A DNA stretch of 64,000 nucleotides. It comes from Lotus japonicus (lineage: Eukaryota; Streptophyta; Magnoliopsida; Fabales; Fabaceae). The position numbers were made by a program, and so were the translations under genes. The notes below the pieces were generated by a model. That model searched no databases and was not told the DNA's origin. It saw only the letters and a program-made list of their open reading frames with translations. The DNA lies in NCBI RefSeq assembly GCF_012489685.1, contig NC_080042.1, positions 19,420,150-19,484,149 on the forward strand. The letters are read 5' to 3'. Of the stretch, positions 1 through 11,500 are shown one piece after another (positions within the stretch are counted from its first letter, which is position 1; each line of letters begins with the position of its first letter).

Positions 1-1216
1 TCGAAAACTGATATAGGGGCAGTTTGGTCATTATTTTTAGCTCAGAATTTCAAAATTGGATTTTTGAAAAACAAATTGGATGGGGACGTCCACAACGACG
101 TTTATGACGACAAATCCTACTAGCACTAAGCCAAGTCGATAGATTAGAGCGTAAAGGTTGCGACTTTGCCGAAAAATGGGTATTTAGGGTAGAAATTGAT
201 CCCGGCGGCATTTCGTCGACATTTGACAAAATCTAATCCGCATAACACGCTCAGGAGCATGCAGGGAAGAAGTTTAGACGCTGAAATCAGCTGATTTGAA
301 CAGTTTTTCAAAAACCTCAAAATTTTGAACTCAGAAAGTCGCAGGAGAAATGGACAGAAACGACGATTCGAAGGAGAGTATAGATTACCTACCTCGAGGT
401 CTTCGATTAGTGACGATCGGTGAAGCAACCGGGCAAGAAACGACGAAGATCCGGATCTCTCTCTCTCTCTAGGAACTCGCGGTTTTGGGGGTGGGGAAAA
501 TGGGTTTTTTTGCAAAAAATCTAATTTTCAAGCTATTTATAGGTTTTGGAAAAAAACGGAAAAATGATTTTTTTGCGATTCCGATTTTTCCTGCGCGTTC
601 CTCTGCGCATTCTAAGATAGGTTCTGGCGACAGAATTCCAGAACTCAAAACAGGATTCTTGGAATTAAACCAAAAGATCCAAAATCGGCATAAGTCGGTG
701 TAAGTCGGTTTATCCCGAAAAACTACTTTTTGCAGTGATCGTCGGATGAGAAAACTTCCTTCTGAAGAAAGATTAGGAATGATGAGAGAAGTAGGAGAAC
801 GCGGGTGGAATCTTCATTTGAGTTTCCGGATAGAAAAAGTCTTCATCGTCTGTCGATCTTAGGTTTTTCGAACTATCAGGGATTCCGTTTCGGCAAACTT
901 CCGAGAATTGGAATTTGACGTTCGTACTTTCCAGGATTTCGCATCGAAATGGTTGTTTAAGGACGGAAAAGAGAAGTTCTAACATTTCTCTGAGGATTTT
1001 TTGGAATTAGTTTCCATCGTGTCCTAAAGCGTAAATTAACTATTCACTAATACCTTCGACCTAGGATTAAGCGTATGTTAGTCGTGCTATAACTCTTTCG
1101 GTTTTTCGATACATTCTTGGACTTTTCCTGAACCTCTTTCCTTCCCAAATTTATCTTAATCAAATAACTCTTTTATTTTATTCACTTATCCAAAGCGTTA
1201 AAACTTGGGCCTTACA
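1..1216 (-). repeat. Probable long LTR of a Ty3/gypsy element, open at the window's left edge
   Basis: Read on the minus strand, a sequence beginning TGTAAGGCCCAAG starts at 1216 and runs leftwards. Starts of this kind are common in plant chromovirus LTRs. The stretch holds no convincing coding sequence; the reading frames at 144-515 and 773-985 have no recognisable domain. No polypurine tract lies just upstream of 1216, so this is more likely a 5' or solo LTR than a 3' LTR. The inner end is outside the window, so length, partner LTR and target duplication cannot be checked. The family call is inference. Confidence 0.4.
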
Positions 1217-1229
1217 TGACCCATACATG

Positions 1230-1596
1230 TGTAGGATCACGCGCTTACCACTACGCCAAAACCAATTGGTGTTAGTGAGGGCGCAACGTTATTTCTTATA
1301 GCGTAGCAGACAACGCCCCGTTTCGAATGCTACCTGCAGGCAGGATGCTGGCCCACCTGGACCCAACAATCCCCCCCCCCCAGCACCTGCCAGCCAAACT
1401 AGCTGCACAGCATGCCTTCCGTGGGATTCGAACACGGGACCTGGCTCTGATACCACTTGTAGGATCACGCGCTTACCACTACGCCAAAACCAATTGGTGT
1501 TAGTGAGGGCGCAACGTTATTTCTTATAGCGTAGCAGACAACGCCCCGTTTCGAATGCTACCTGCAGGCAGGATGCTGGCCCACCTGGACCCAACA
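1230..1596 (-). mobile_element. Complete TRIM (terminal-repeat retrotransposon in miniature)
   Basis: Two direct repeats of 139 bp (1230-1368 and 1458-1596) look identical by eye; each begins TG and ends CA. On the minus strand the right copy is the 5' LTR. Two bases after it comes TGGTATCAGAGCCAGG (1455 down to 1440), complementary to the 3' end of initiator tRNA-Met, the usual plant primer-binding site. A G-rich polypurine tract (about 1370-1382) abuts the 3' LTR. The internal part is only about 89 bp and codes for nothing. The 5-bp duplication ACATG flanks the element at 1225-1229 and 1597-1601. Identical LTRs imply a recent insertion. It must have moved with proteins supplied by another element. 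Confidence 0.92.
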
Positions 1597-1676
1597 ACAT
1601 GTCTTAAGCAACAACAAACAAAGGGCAAAGCCCCAAAACAAAGTTTGACTTAAAAACAATAAAACAACAAATAAAA

Positions 1677-3838
1677 TCAAGCCGGGGTCTCATTGTTGGC
1701 GTTGTTGTCTTGGATTGCGGCAGCTTTTGGGTCCTTCTCCCCTTCATCCTCATTCTTGTCCTCGCCATGACCATCTTCACCATTTCCTTCATCAGACTCA
1801 CTTTCAATGTTGAATTGAGGGAGGAGGTCAATATCAACATCATCATCGCCGACTACCTGACCATCCTTTATCTCCTTCAAAAACCCGATACGGGAAAGGT
1901 CAAAGCCTGGCTCAACAACACTGATTTGCTCTTTAGCCTAGAGAAATCCTTGAGAAAATTGAATGGATGCACGCCCTAGAATAGAGGCATTCAGGCGTTC
2001 ATATTTCTCTTCCATCTCTCGGCACTTAGCCTGAGCAGCAGTGTGTTTGACATTAATGGCTTCCTTCAAGGATTTAGTCTTTTGAAGGAGCAGGTCAGAA
2101 GTCGCCAAGTCTTCAGTTAACTTAGCACATTTCTCCTCGGAAGATTTCAGGTGCTTGTTGGTGGTTTCATCGTCGACCTTTGCTCGCTCATATGCAGCCT
2201 TATAGTCAGCCGCCTTCTTCTCAAGACGATTCTTGGTCGCATGCAAGTCCTTCACATAGTGAGTCATACCCGCCACGATACTGGCGGCAGCAAGAGCATG
2301 GTGAATGGCCATGGAAGCAATATTGGGGGGACCTTGACCAGAAATGTCTTTGTGGAGCCTGTTGTCAAAGGTTCAATTCATGAAGTCCAAGCCGTTGAAG
2401 TGAGGATCGGACAAGCTTAGCAAGGAAGGGAGAGCCTCGCCTTCAATGGCTGAATTAGAGCCAACATGACCAAATGGAGTTGGTGGGCGGTTAACCAGCA
2501 CATTTGGATCTTCTCGGGGTGGCGGGACATTATCATGTCCCTTCTTTTTCTCCACCGGTTTACCTTAGGAGGCTAAAATGGATGGATTGAGAGTCGTCTG
2601 GTGTAGGGGTTTACCACCAGCAGTTCTTTCAGTGGCGCCTGAAGTTTTTTGGCGCTTAGGATCCCTAAGGTTGTCAGAATCCGAAGTACCTTCAAGTTTT
2701 TTCTTCTGCTCAGCATCTGCAGCTCTTTTTCTCGCCGCCTCAGTAGATTAGGCGAGATACTCTTTCATCTTCAACGGGCTGGCGTCGACCTTGCCTTTAC
2801 CCATCGTGGCTACACAGGAAAGTATCACAGTTAGAAGTGAGGCATGAATAAAAAAGCAAGTTATGTGTGGAGATTATAAACTTACTAAAGAATTGATTTA
2901 AAGTGCCAGTTTTCGACGCCTCAATCAACTCATGATCAGAGACAACCGGCAATGAACGGAGATAGTCGGCGACCCCTCGCTCAGAATCGTCTAAGGCATC
3001 ATATGAAACAGAGATTTTTCGGCGAGGGTTTTTCGTCCAATAAAAGGGGAAGAGAGGAGAATTGTTGGAATCCCGGAACAAATTCTTTATTTCAGGCGAC
3101 TCAACAATTTTAAAGTATTTTTTCTGCCATACTTTGTAATGGCTCTTGAGGGCAGTAAACCAACTCATTTTCTTGCGGGCTAGAAGAGGGACCCACTTTA
3201 CGGAAGTGGGTCTCTTAGTAACAGACTTATAGAAAAGAAAGAACAAAGGGTAGGTGGGCGTGAAGCTCAAATGTTCGCATAGAATTTTGAAGCAACGGAT
3301 AAAACCTCAGGCGTTGGGCTGAAGTTGGCAGGGCGCCACATTCAGAAAGGATAGAACATGACATATGAAAGGCGAAAAAGGAAGTTTAATGTTCAAATCG
3401 GTGAAAAAATAACCATAAACGAAGAAGAAGTCGGGCGATTCATCTGATGCTTCTTTGCGCAAAAGAACACAATCATCCTCGCCGCATGGAAGAACGTTTA
3501 GCTGAAGGTCTTCGTTATGAGAAGTGGCGGGATTTACCTTCGTAAACCCTTGGGCAGATATACGAAGCGATTTAATGCTCCCAATACTACCCTAGATGGA
3601 ACGCCACAGACATTTATCTTCAACCAAATGAACGTTTGTACGCCATTCGGGCGAAGATAAATCCCCATTGGAGGAAAGGACAGAATCAACAGAACTGGCT
3701 GGTTCGGAATCCTCGTGAATGGAAGGCAAGGATTGGATTTCAATAACAGAGGGGGCAGAAATTTCCCCCTCCGTTGAAGGTGATGAAAGTTCTAAGGAGG
3801 AAACGCTAACACTATTCAATGACATGCTGGGTAATTTC
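1677..3838 (-). pseudogene. Decayed antisense ORF of a Tat-type gypsy element (putative gypsy-type 'transposase' plus coiled coil)
   Basis: A broken minus-strand gene. From its N-terminus it shows a Ser/Glu-rich leader (3838-3590), a globular part (3270-2885) resembling the plant 'putative gypsy type transposon' family (PF04195), a probable intron near 2884-2813, then a basic and proline-rich stretch and a long charged coiled coil (2312-1938). The acidic tail contains DLSRIGFLKEIKDGQVVGDD. Several stops and frameshifts break it, for example near 3593, 3300, 2745 and 2570. Known Tat/Retand elements carry an antisense ORF between pol and the 3' LTR. The tandem repeat and plus-strand LTR that follow fit that plan. 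Assignment to Tat is inferred from architecture. Confidence 0.65.
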
Positions 3839-4328
3839 ATGAAAGTTAAAGGAAGAAGATGAACAGTGTCAAGAAAGTGAAAGAAAACAAAATGAAAAGA
3901 AAGGATGTAAAGAACTCACCGGAGGAAGAAATGAGAGATTGGGTAAGGAGAACGTCGGCTAAAGGAGAACACCGCGCAATGACGACGGCCGGAGTAAACG
4001 AAGGTTTGCCGGAGTTCGAAGAGGAGAAAGTGAGAGAATTTCAGAAAAGTTTCAGAGAGTAAAAAAGAGAGTTTCAGAAGGTAAAGAAAGGAAAGGTTAA
4101 AAGGGGTTTTATAGGGGAAAAAGAGGAGAGAGAATGAATGGGATAGATAGCGAAGAGTCGTGGGATTTGAAATTCAAAAAAGGTGTGAGATGAAAAGGCA
4201 TAACTCCTCGAGACACACAAATGGAAACTGCATTCATGGAAAATGATGACGAATCCCGGAAAACAAGGATTACGTGTGTCAGTCGAAAAGATGTGATTGA
4301 CGGTTATGACAACGGCGACATATCGATA

Positions 4329-4460
4329 TAAAAGTGGCGGTGTAACAACAAAACATAAAAGTGGCGGCGTAACAACAAAACATAAAAGTGGCGGCGTAAC
4401 AACAAAACATAAAAGTGGCGGCGTAACAACAAAACATAAAAGTGGCGGCATATCAACGAT
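4329..4460. repeat. 27-bp tandem repeat, about 4.5 copies
   Basis: The unit ATAAAAGTGGCGG followed by TGTAACAACAAAAC recurs with an exact 27-bp spacing: heads at 4330, 4357, 4384, 4411 and 4438. The last copy is diverged. It lies between the antisense ORF and the LTR, where Tat-lineage elements are known to have a hypervariable 3' region prone to forming tandem repeats. A length divisible by three explains the apparent repeat proteins readable in both strands here; I do not regard those as genes. Confidence 0.9.
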
Positions 4461-4614
4461 TACGAAGAATGGCGATATAGTAACAAAAGTGAAAGGGGGA
4501 GTAAAGAACAACCAACATTCACAAATAACTCCACCCAAAATCATTCAGTGAATAGTGAAGGCAGGTGAAAAATAGCATATTGAAGACATTTCGACTCAAC
4601 CTACCTAAGCCTCA

Positions 4615-5007
4615 TGTCTTGGGGGCATGTGGAATGGGCTGGACATAAAGACTTCCATGCTTGCCCAAAATAAGGAGTCAGCCAGACGAAGGACGACATG
4701 GCAGGAATTGGTGAAGCACTGAGGATTCTCGCCCTCCCCTTTAGGCGGACCCGCAAGCCAGCTGGAAGATTCTTCTGGATTTGTCTTATATGCATAGGGA
4801 TTTGGGCCCTAGTTGTCAGGCCCAAATGTAGGAAAAGTCTATATCATGACCAACCCTCTATAAAAGGGAAGGTCATCACCTTGTACTGCAGACTTTTGGA
4901 TCATTAATGAGAATATACTATTTTTATTACATCTTTACTATTTTAGTGCTCTGCTAGGGTTTGCTTTTCATTCCTCTTCTTACGTAAGCTTACCTTAGGA
5001 CAGAACA
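4615..5007 (+). repeat. Probable 3' (or solo) LTR of the Tat-type element
   Basis: The stretch starts TGTCTTGGGGG and ends GGACAGAACA, giving TG...CA termini and 393 bp. It has a TATA-like box (CTATAAAAGG near 4857) and a plausible poly(A)-signal region (AATGAGAATA near 4908). Its end resembles that of the other Tat-type LTR in this window (ending GGCTGGAACA at 47836). The sequence just after it reads as intron leading to the splice acceptor at 5069. There is no second copy in the window, so the boundaries rest on termini only. Confidence 0.55.
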
Positions 5008-5069
5008 GTATTGTATTGTCGCTTTTTTCACAAGATATGATTCATTCCTATTGATCGTTTGATTGGCAG

Positions 5070-5910
5070 GTGTGCTGCTATAACGTATGAATAACGTATG
5101 AAATGTGGGAAGAACGTGCTGGAAAAGGGGAGGATTCTGATGATACTGAAAGCACAAAAGAATTTATGAGGCGAATCCGCGAGGGTGAGATTACCAAAGA
5201 AACCTCTATTCAAGGGGTGTTAAAAGCTTCTGTGGAAGGGGAAGTGGTAGAGGTATATTATATATGCTCTTCTATTTTTTTTCCTTCCTTCTATGTGACT
5301 AGTAAAATGCTTTGTCATGTTAACATATCATCTTAAATCGAAATCTACAACATTGAGTTAGTTATTAGTTATTGCTCGTTGGCTAGCTAGCTAACATAAC
5401 ATGTATTAATATTATGTAATGGGTAGTTTGAATTGAACAACTACATGATTAGCCTAAAAAGTTTCTACAAGACTTGCATTTTCATATGACCAACATAACC
5501 TTATCTCTTGTTCATCAAGTTTTGTTACTATCGATCGGGATTATTAACTTCTTAACTGCTTAGTGTATCGTGTTTGAATATTAGTTTAATGCAGCATATC
5601 AATCTATCTATTCACTTTTGTCTCAATGTAAGTGATTAACTTCTCTAGTTTGTTTTTACTGGTCACAACATAGCCATAGTTTTTCCTTAAGTTCATTTTT
5701 GAGAGCAATAGTTTGAAATTTTTGGATAGCTCTTAATTACTAAAACAATAAATGGAGCCAGCCTTCCCTTTAAGACTGATTGCGTTGTCTTTTCCTTACT
5801 AAGAAGCAAAGCAAAAGGGACATGCTTGAATTTTGAATTTGCTTATGAAATTTTGTATGCAGGAGGATGACTTTGAAGAGTGGCCGTCAAGTCTGTCTAA
5901 TTCTCCATAA
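5070..5910 (+). pseudogene. Last two exons of a broken plant gene, product not recognised
   Basis: Two exons with proper splice sites: 5070-5252 (acceptor AG at 5068-5069, donor GT at 5253) and 5863-5910 (acceptor AG at 5861-5862, stop TAA 5908-5910). The second exon encodes EDDFEEWPSSLSNSP. The first encodes a charged segment with TKEFMRRIREGEITKETS. Near 5083-5104 an 11-bp unit (ATAACGTATGA) is tandemly duplicated, which introduces a TGA and shifts the frame; with one unit the frame would stay open. Upstream exons are absent because the Tat-type LTR ends in the preceding intron at 5007. I do not recognise the family. Introns and codon use look like a genuine host gene, not a transposon. Confidence 0.6.
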
Positions 5911-7194
5911 TGGAAAGGAGGTGATTCATGCAAAAAGTTCATCAACAGAGTGACAACACCACTTAAGTAGACTAAAGACTATGTGATGGGAGGAAAGGCC
6001 CCTGTCAACTAATGACCCAATCTATGCTAATTGCTTTCTTATGTGCATATGTATTTTATTTCTGGTGTGGGCCATAAATAGTAAGAAATGTATAAGTGGG
6101 GGACTAAAGTTGCAATTAAGCCATCTTGCTATTGTTTTGTTAATTGTTTAGATTAAAATTATTTGCAACGTATGATGTCCTCTTTCCCGTCCCACGAATA
6201 AAATTGTACCGCTTCATAGAAAACCCTCTCATTTAAGGTTATAATTGTTGAATCATGCATTTATTTTATTTAACATGACACATTTCTTTGGCGGGACGAG
6301 AAATGAGACACTAAACACAAAATTTGCACACACAAAAAGAGGCACTTAAGATCTTAATCTATTTGTTAATGGTCATAGCTTTGATCTTTTGGGTTGTAAT
6401 TTCTTTCTTCGAATCCGTAGGAGTTGCTTTTGTGCCTGACCTGTGTCCCCAACTGGTAGGTCTGGTTTATTTATTCATTAAACATTTGGTTTGACAAAAT
6501 ATAAACTATACATTAAACATTGGTTCTTTTTACAGACATTGGCTATCTTAGGGTTTGAGGGATGAAGATTGTGCATCTTGTCTATATATTTTTTGTTAAG
6601 AGATTGACCTACACCCAATCAGAACTTGTTTTTGTCTGTTGCTGGGATATATTAACTTTGACAAAAAAAAATAACTATATCAAAAAGAAATACAAGATTA
6701 GCTGTCATTTTGACTTTGACTTACAAAAATATATTCGATGTGTCACCCAAATTATGTTTGTTATTTTTTAGTTTAATTTGAAGAATAAAGAAATAAAAAT
6801 CATGACAGAAAATTAATCCATAACCACTGCATTTGCATATAGAACATTTTTTTTTGATAAAGCATATAGAACTAATATCTTGGACTAAGCTTTAGATTAA
6901 TGCACATTAAAACATTATTTGGGTGACACATCGAATATATTTGGACTAAGCTTTAGATTAATGCACATTAAAACAACACAATTCACATTAGTACTAATAT
7001 CTTGTATCAATTATGTGTTGTATTAATCTAAACTGTTCATTATAATTTAATGGTTGATATAAGTAGTTTTAATCTCTTAAAATTCAAACTAGTTCTCATT
7101 TGATACAATTCCTTTTATTATATTTCAATATAAGAACTTACTGCTAAATAATGAGACTTGTAAAGTAAAATAATTTTTATAGTGATTTTATTTA
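5911..7194. other. Non-coding stretch with a small patchwork repeat
   Basis: No gene is visible. Between about 6727 and 6976 there is an inverted pair of about 27 bp (AATATATTCGATGTGTCACC near 6728 and its complement near 6928). There is also a direct repeat of about 36 bp beginning TGGACTAAGCTTTAG at 6882 and 6941. The second inverted arm lies between the two direct copies. The early part may include the 3' end of the broken gene. Confidence 0.6.
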
Positions 7195-7203
7195 AACAAT
7201 AAG

Positions 7204-8042
7204 TTGTCGAGTGTTTGGAATTCTTTCTTACTACCCAGGGATTGGAGTAGGGATATCTCTGATTGGCTAAACTTTAATTTGCGACGCAATTCTGTTTACC
7301 GCGGTAGATTTAATTGGCCTCTGTTTTTTGGACTAACTACTTGGCAGATTTGGAAGGACAGGTGCGACTTAATTTTCAATAACCATATCACCCTCCCCTG
7401 CAACTTGATCATCATGATTTATAGTCTGACCGAGGAGATAACCAGGAACCTAGCCAGACCGAATACTGTCCATAATCTCCATCTCAGGGAGCAAGCAACT
7501 CACTGGGTTAAGCCCAGATCAGGGGGCTTGGAAATTGAACTCAGATGGCTCGGTGAAGGAGCGTAGTGGAAAAGTAGCGTGTGGTGGCCTTATTACGGAC
7601 TTTGAAGGAAAAATTATAAAAGGTTTCTGCAATAACCTGGCTTTCTGTAATCCTTATTTGCTGAATTGTGGGGAGTTTTTAACGGTCTCAAGATGGCGTA
7701 TGAACTGAAACCCCATCATCTGATTATGGAATTGGACTCCAATGAAGCGTTCAAGCTAATTACCCTCCACTGTGATGTGAATCATCCTTGTGCAGGATTG
7801 GTAAATGAAATCTCAGAGCTATAGCTACAAGGAATTGGAGGGTCTCCTTCAGTGACATCTATAAAGAAGCTAATAAGAGCGCAGAATTTCTTGCAAGCTA
7901 CTGCTATGGGAAGCCTGATATGTGCTTTGATGCAGAACATATTCCTTCCCCGCTACTGCAATTATGCCTCTGGGGTTTCTACCACAAGGCTCGTGTAGTT
8001 TCATTGGGCTTTAAGCCCTCCACATTATCAAAAAAAAAAAAA
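7204..8042 (+). mobile_element. 5'-truncated LINE, 3' end of ORF2 with RNase H and poly(A)
   Basis: The first part (7204-7566) encodes the usual segment after LINE reverse transcriptase, with FFGLTTWQIWKDRCDLIFNN. An RNase H-like domain follows in shifted frames (7570-7990), recognisable from CGGLITDFEGKIIKGF, LIMELDSNEAFKL and the C-terminal SDIYKEANKSAEFLASYC. It ends in an A-run at about 8029-8042. Reverse transcriptase and endonuclease are missing, as expected for 5' truncation. Frameshifts make it dead. No clear target duplication was found. Confidence 0.8.
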
Positions 8043-8596
8043 GAGGTTTTATTTTCTTTCTTGTAACCTTGTACGGTTGTACCTTGTAACTATACCCATG
8101 CACATGCACTACCATTCTGGTTATGAATGAGATTTTTAATCTAATAAATTCTACATGTTATTTTCCACATATATAAGATACAAAATCAATCCTTTCCAAG
8201 GAACTAAATTAAAGTGTTAGTCTCAGATTTCATTTTCTTTCCAACGAACTAAATCAAAATGTTTGTTGGAGTTAACTCCACGGTCATGCATTTTCTTCCA
8301 AGGTATCAAACGATTAAGCAAGCATTGCCAAAATGCCTCATCTCCCACGTTGCAATTTCTTCTCTTGTTCTTAGTTGAAGTTGCATGTGAATCTATGAAA
8401 AGAAAATTATGAAAAAGAAAAAAAAGAACATTTTCTCATGCTAAATAGTAGATTCTAATTGTTGCATGCCTTAAAACATAAAATTCATATAGAGATATGA
8501 ACCTTTTCATATTACCTAAAACACAGCCTGAAACGGAGAAACCATTGACTGTATGATAGATTCTGCAGAAACACAACCCTATGGAAGATTGATGAA
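8043..8596. other. Non-coding interval between LINE and the 3' end of the PGK-TrmB gene
   Basis: No gene seen. The part nearest 8596 is probably the 3' untranslated region of the minus-strand gene. I could not fix a polyadenylation site. Confidence 0.5.
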
Positions 8597-11500
8597 TTAG
8601 CCAGCTTTATGTACTAGATCTTCAACTGAAACTTCACTAGTAGCAGATGATTTAGAAAACATCATTCTGTACATAGGGGCCCCTCGCTCCAGAACATGCT
8701 TTTCCCAATCTGACATAACTCCAAACGGGTTTTCCTTAAGCCACTCACTTTGGCCATTGCACTTGTCAGGCTCCAATTCAAGCTTACCCTTGCCATATCT
8801 TAAAAATTGTTCTTTCATTCTTATTGCCACATCTTTTACATCAGATTGCAGAAAGACCTAGTCAATGTCAATTAAGAATTGATATCAATAAACTCAAAAT
8901 ATTCAAAGATGGAAAAGGCACAACGTAAATAAAACTGAAAACAACTAATTTTCTGAACTGTAATGTCTATTACTCTCCACTCTGACATGATTAGCAATGG
9001 GGAAGACCGGATACCTTCCCATCAGATGCTAGAAGATCCACCACTGGTTCAATTAAAGATCTCTGAAGCATTCTCCATCTATGCTCAGGTTTATTGAAAT
9101 CAGGGTTTGGACACTTCACAAAAATAAAGCCAAAAATAAATTAAAGCTCAGTTGTTGATGGAGAATAGAGAAGAATTTCAGAGAATAAGATATGATGACT
9201 TGTCACATTAAATCTCAAACTGGTTCATTTACCACAAGGAATAAGTAAGGTTGAAATACCTACAGCTCATGCCTTTCTAAGATAGGAGAGCCAATCAAGT
9301 TGAGAAAGTTGCGACATCTAATAATGAACAACAGTCTATTTTATAGCCTTTCGAAAAAAGAAAAAAAAATAGTCTATTCTATAAGATAATATTGACATGA
9401 AAAAGCAAAACCAGGCCATAAATGATTTTTTCCATAAATTGGTTTATGCAAGATTTTAGTAGAATGACAAGGAGCCAAGGATATATAACTCTCAGTCCTC
9501 TCCCTTTGACTGGATCTCAATGGGCTTAAGTTATGCATTGTAGTTCCACTGTTTGCAAGTTAGTGATCATCATATTTTAGTGATCAACTTATCATCATAA
9601 CCCTAAAGAAAATAAGACATGTGGCAGTCAGGCCAAAAACTGTTTGTGATATTCACGATAAATGTGAGTAGCAAACACTAAGTTAAGTGGGCATCAATAA
9701 ATTTGAGGCGATGGAAGCCTATGAAGCACCAACTCCAGCACGGCACTGACTTAGCGACACGGCTAACCTCAAAAAAGTAGGACACCTAGACACATATAAG
9801 AGGAGTCTCGGTGACATGTATATCACATTCTCAAAGTCAAGACAAGTTAGTCTCTTTACAAAGAAAACATAAAAATAATTTCTTAAGCTCTATGACAACG
9901 AGCTTCACACAAAAAAAATACTAAGAGGCACAATTTTACAAAGTAACCACTTTATCTAAAAAAGAGTCAACCTATCTAATGGCTTTCGCCACCTTCTTGA
10001 TCATGGTCATTGTAAAGTATAGCCTCTAACCTTGGTTCATCAAGTGACCAATTAGCAATTTCTTTAATGGTTTGACTTTAAAAATTATAATTTTTTTAAT
10101 GATATAAGCGTCCTAGAGGTGTCGGCTCAAGTGTCTAAGCCGCAATTTTTTGTTTTGTTATTCCGACACCATGATAGCCGACCTCACTTCGTGGGATAAG
10201 ACTTTTGTTCTTGTTGTATCCGGACACTGCGAAGGTGTCTGAAACGTGTTGTACAAGTGTCATACAGTGTCAGTGTCGTGTTACGTGTCCGACAACGGGA
10301 GAGTCTATATTTTAGAGGTGTCCATGCTTCATAGCAGCAGCATTGCAGTAGCTTGCAGAATGCTAATAAGCTAGGAGGTGTAATGGCGGCAGTGGCATCA
10401 ATAGAGGTGTGTGTGAATGAATATGCAGTATTAATAGAACAGAAAAGACCTACAAAGGTCAAAATATAATGTTAGAATTCAGAATGTAATGAAATTTAAG
10501 CTATACCTGTATTGAGACAATAACTAATTCTCCTGGGTAGGTAGAGATAATGGAACGGAATGTTGATGTTGCATTTGTAGCAATAAAGTACCTAAAATTG
10601 AGAAACCAGAAAACCAAAGCTTAGAATGTGAAACAAAATAATTCAAACTAAGAAGGAACTCAGAAAATAGTGATGTTCATAATTGAATGTGCCCTTAACT
10701 AGGTTCAGAATGTTTTGTTCATCATTTGACGCTCAACTAAGATAAATTACATTTTACTGAAGCCAACCGAAACCCAAAAAGAAGCTGCATTTATTTGCAA
10801 TATGACAGCAACATCATTACCCATTCTTTATTCTAAACTGATGAATAGAATCCAGACATCGCAAAACAAGCTGAAAAAAAGAAAGATGTTCATAGTTAAA
10901 AAAATAAGAAAGTATAGTTCGTAGCAAAGTATAAGGAAAGGGGGACATAGAAAATATAGAACCTTTTCATTAATCTCCAAACCTAGGAAGTTTAAATGTT
11001 TCCTCCTTTTAGCCATTTCAAGAAGAAAAAGCCCATTACCTGTCATTTAGGGCTCATATGTGAGAAAGAAGAAGAACCACAACATAACTTCTATTTATTT
11101 TTCTCTAATCCCCCCACCCTCTTCTTTTCTGTTTTACCAAACTTGGGGACTTTTGTTCACATCAACAGCTAATATATTCTATATTGGTTGAGAATTTACA
11201 GATCATATATTTTCTAGCTGCACAATTTGACTAAATATGCACATAGTAAACACTATATCTAAAAAAACAAAGTACCACTTCCTATATCAACGGCCAGAGG
11301 TTGAGCTGGGTCAGAATAAATGCTATTCCAGTTGATTTCAAAAGGGTATGCCTGCAAAATATAACTAGTATAAGCATTAATAATATCATTGATGCAGAAT
11401 GTTTAAGTACTTTGAGCTGCTTAAAGCAAGATCAGACTCATCAGCCTGATTAAATGAAATGTTAATATCAACTATTTACAACGGTATGTCATATATGAAT

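Noticed and set aside
1385..1457. tRNA-like text (GGATTCGAACACGGGACC then GGCTCTGATACCA)
   Set aside because: The TGATACCA end is the complement of the TRIM's primer-binding site and lies between two LTRs. No tRNA arms can be drawn, so it is part of the TRIM, not a tRNA gene.
4329..4460. CRISPR-like array
   Set aside because: Units are contiguous with no unique spacers, and the context is a plant retrotransposon.
4297..4551. Repeat proteins readable on both strands
   Set aside because: They result from a 27-bp tandem repeat whose length is divisible by three.
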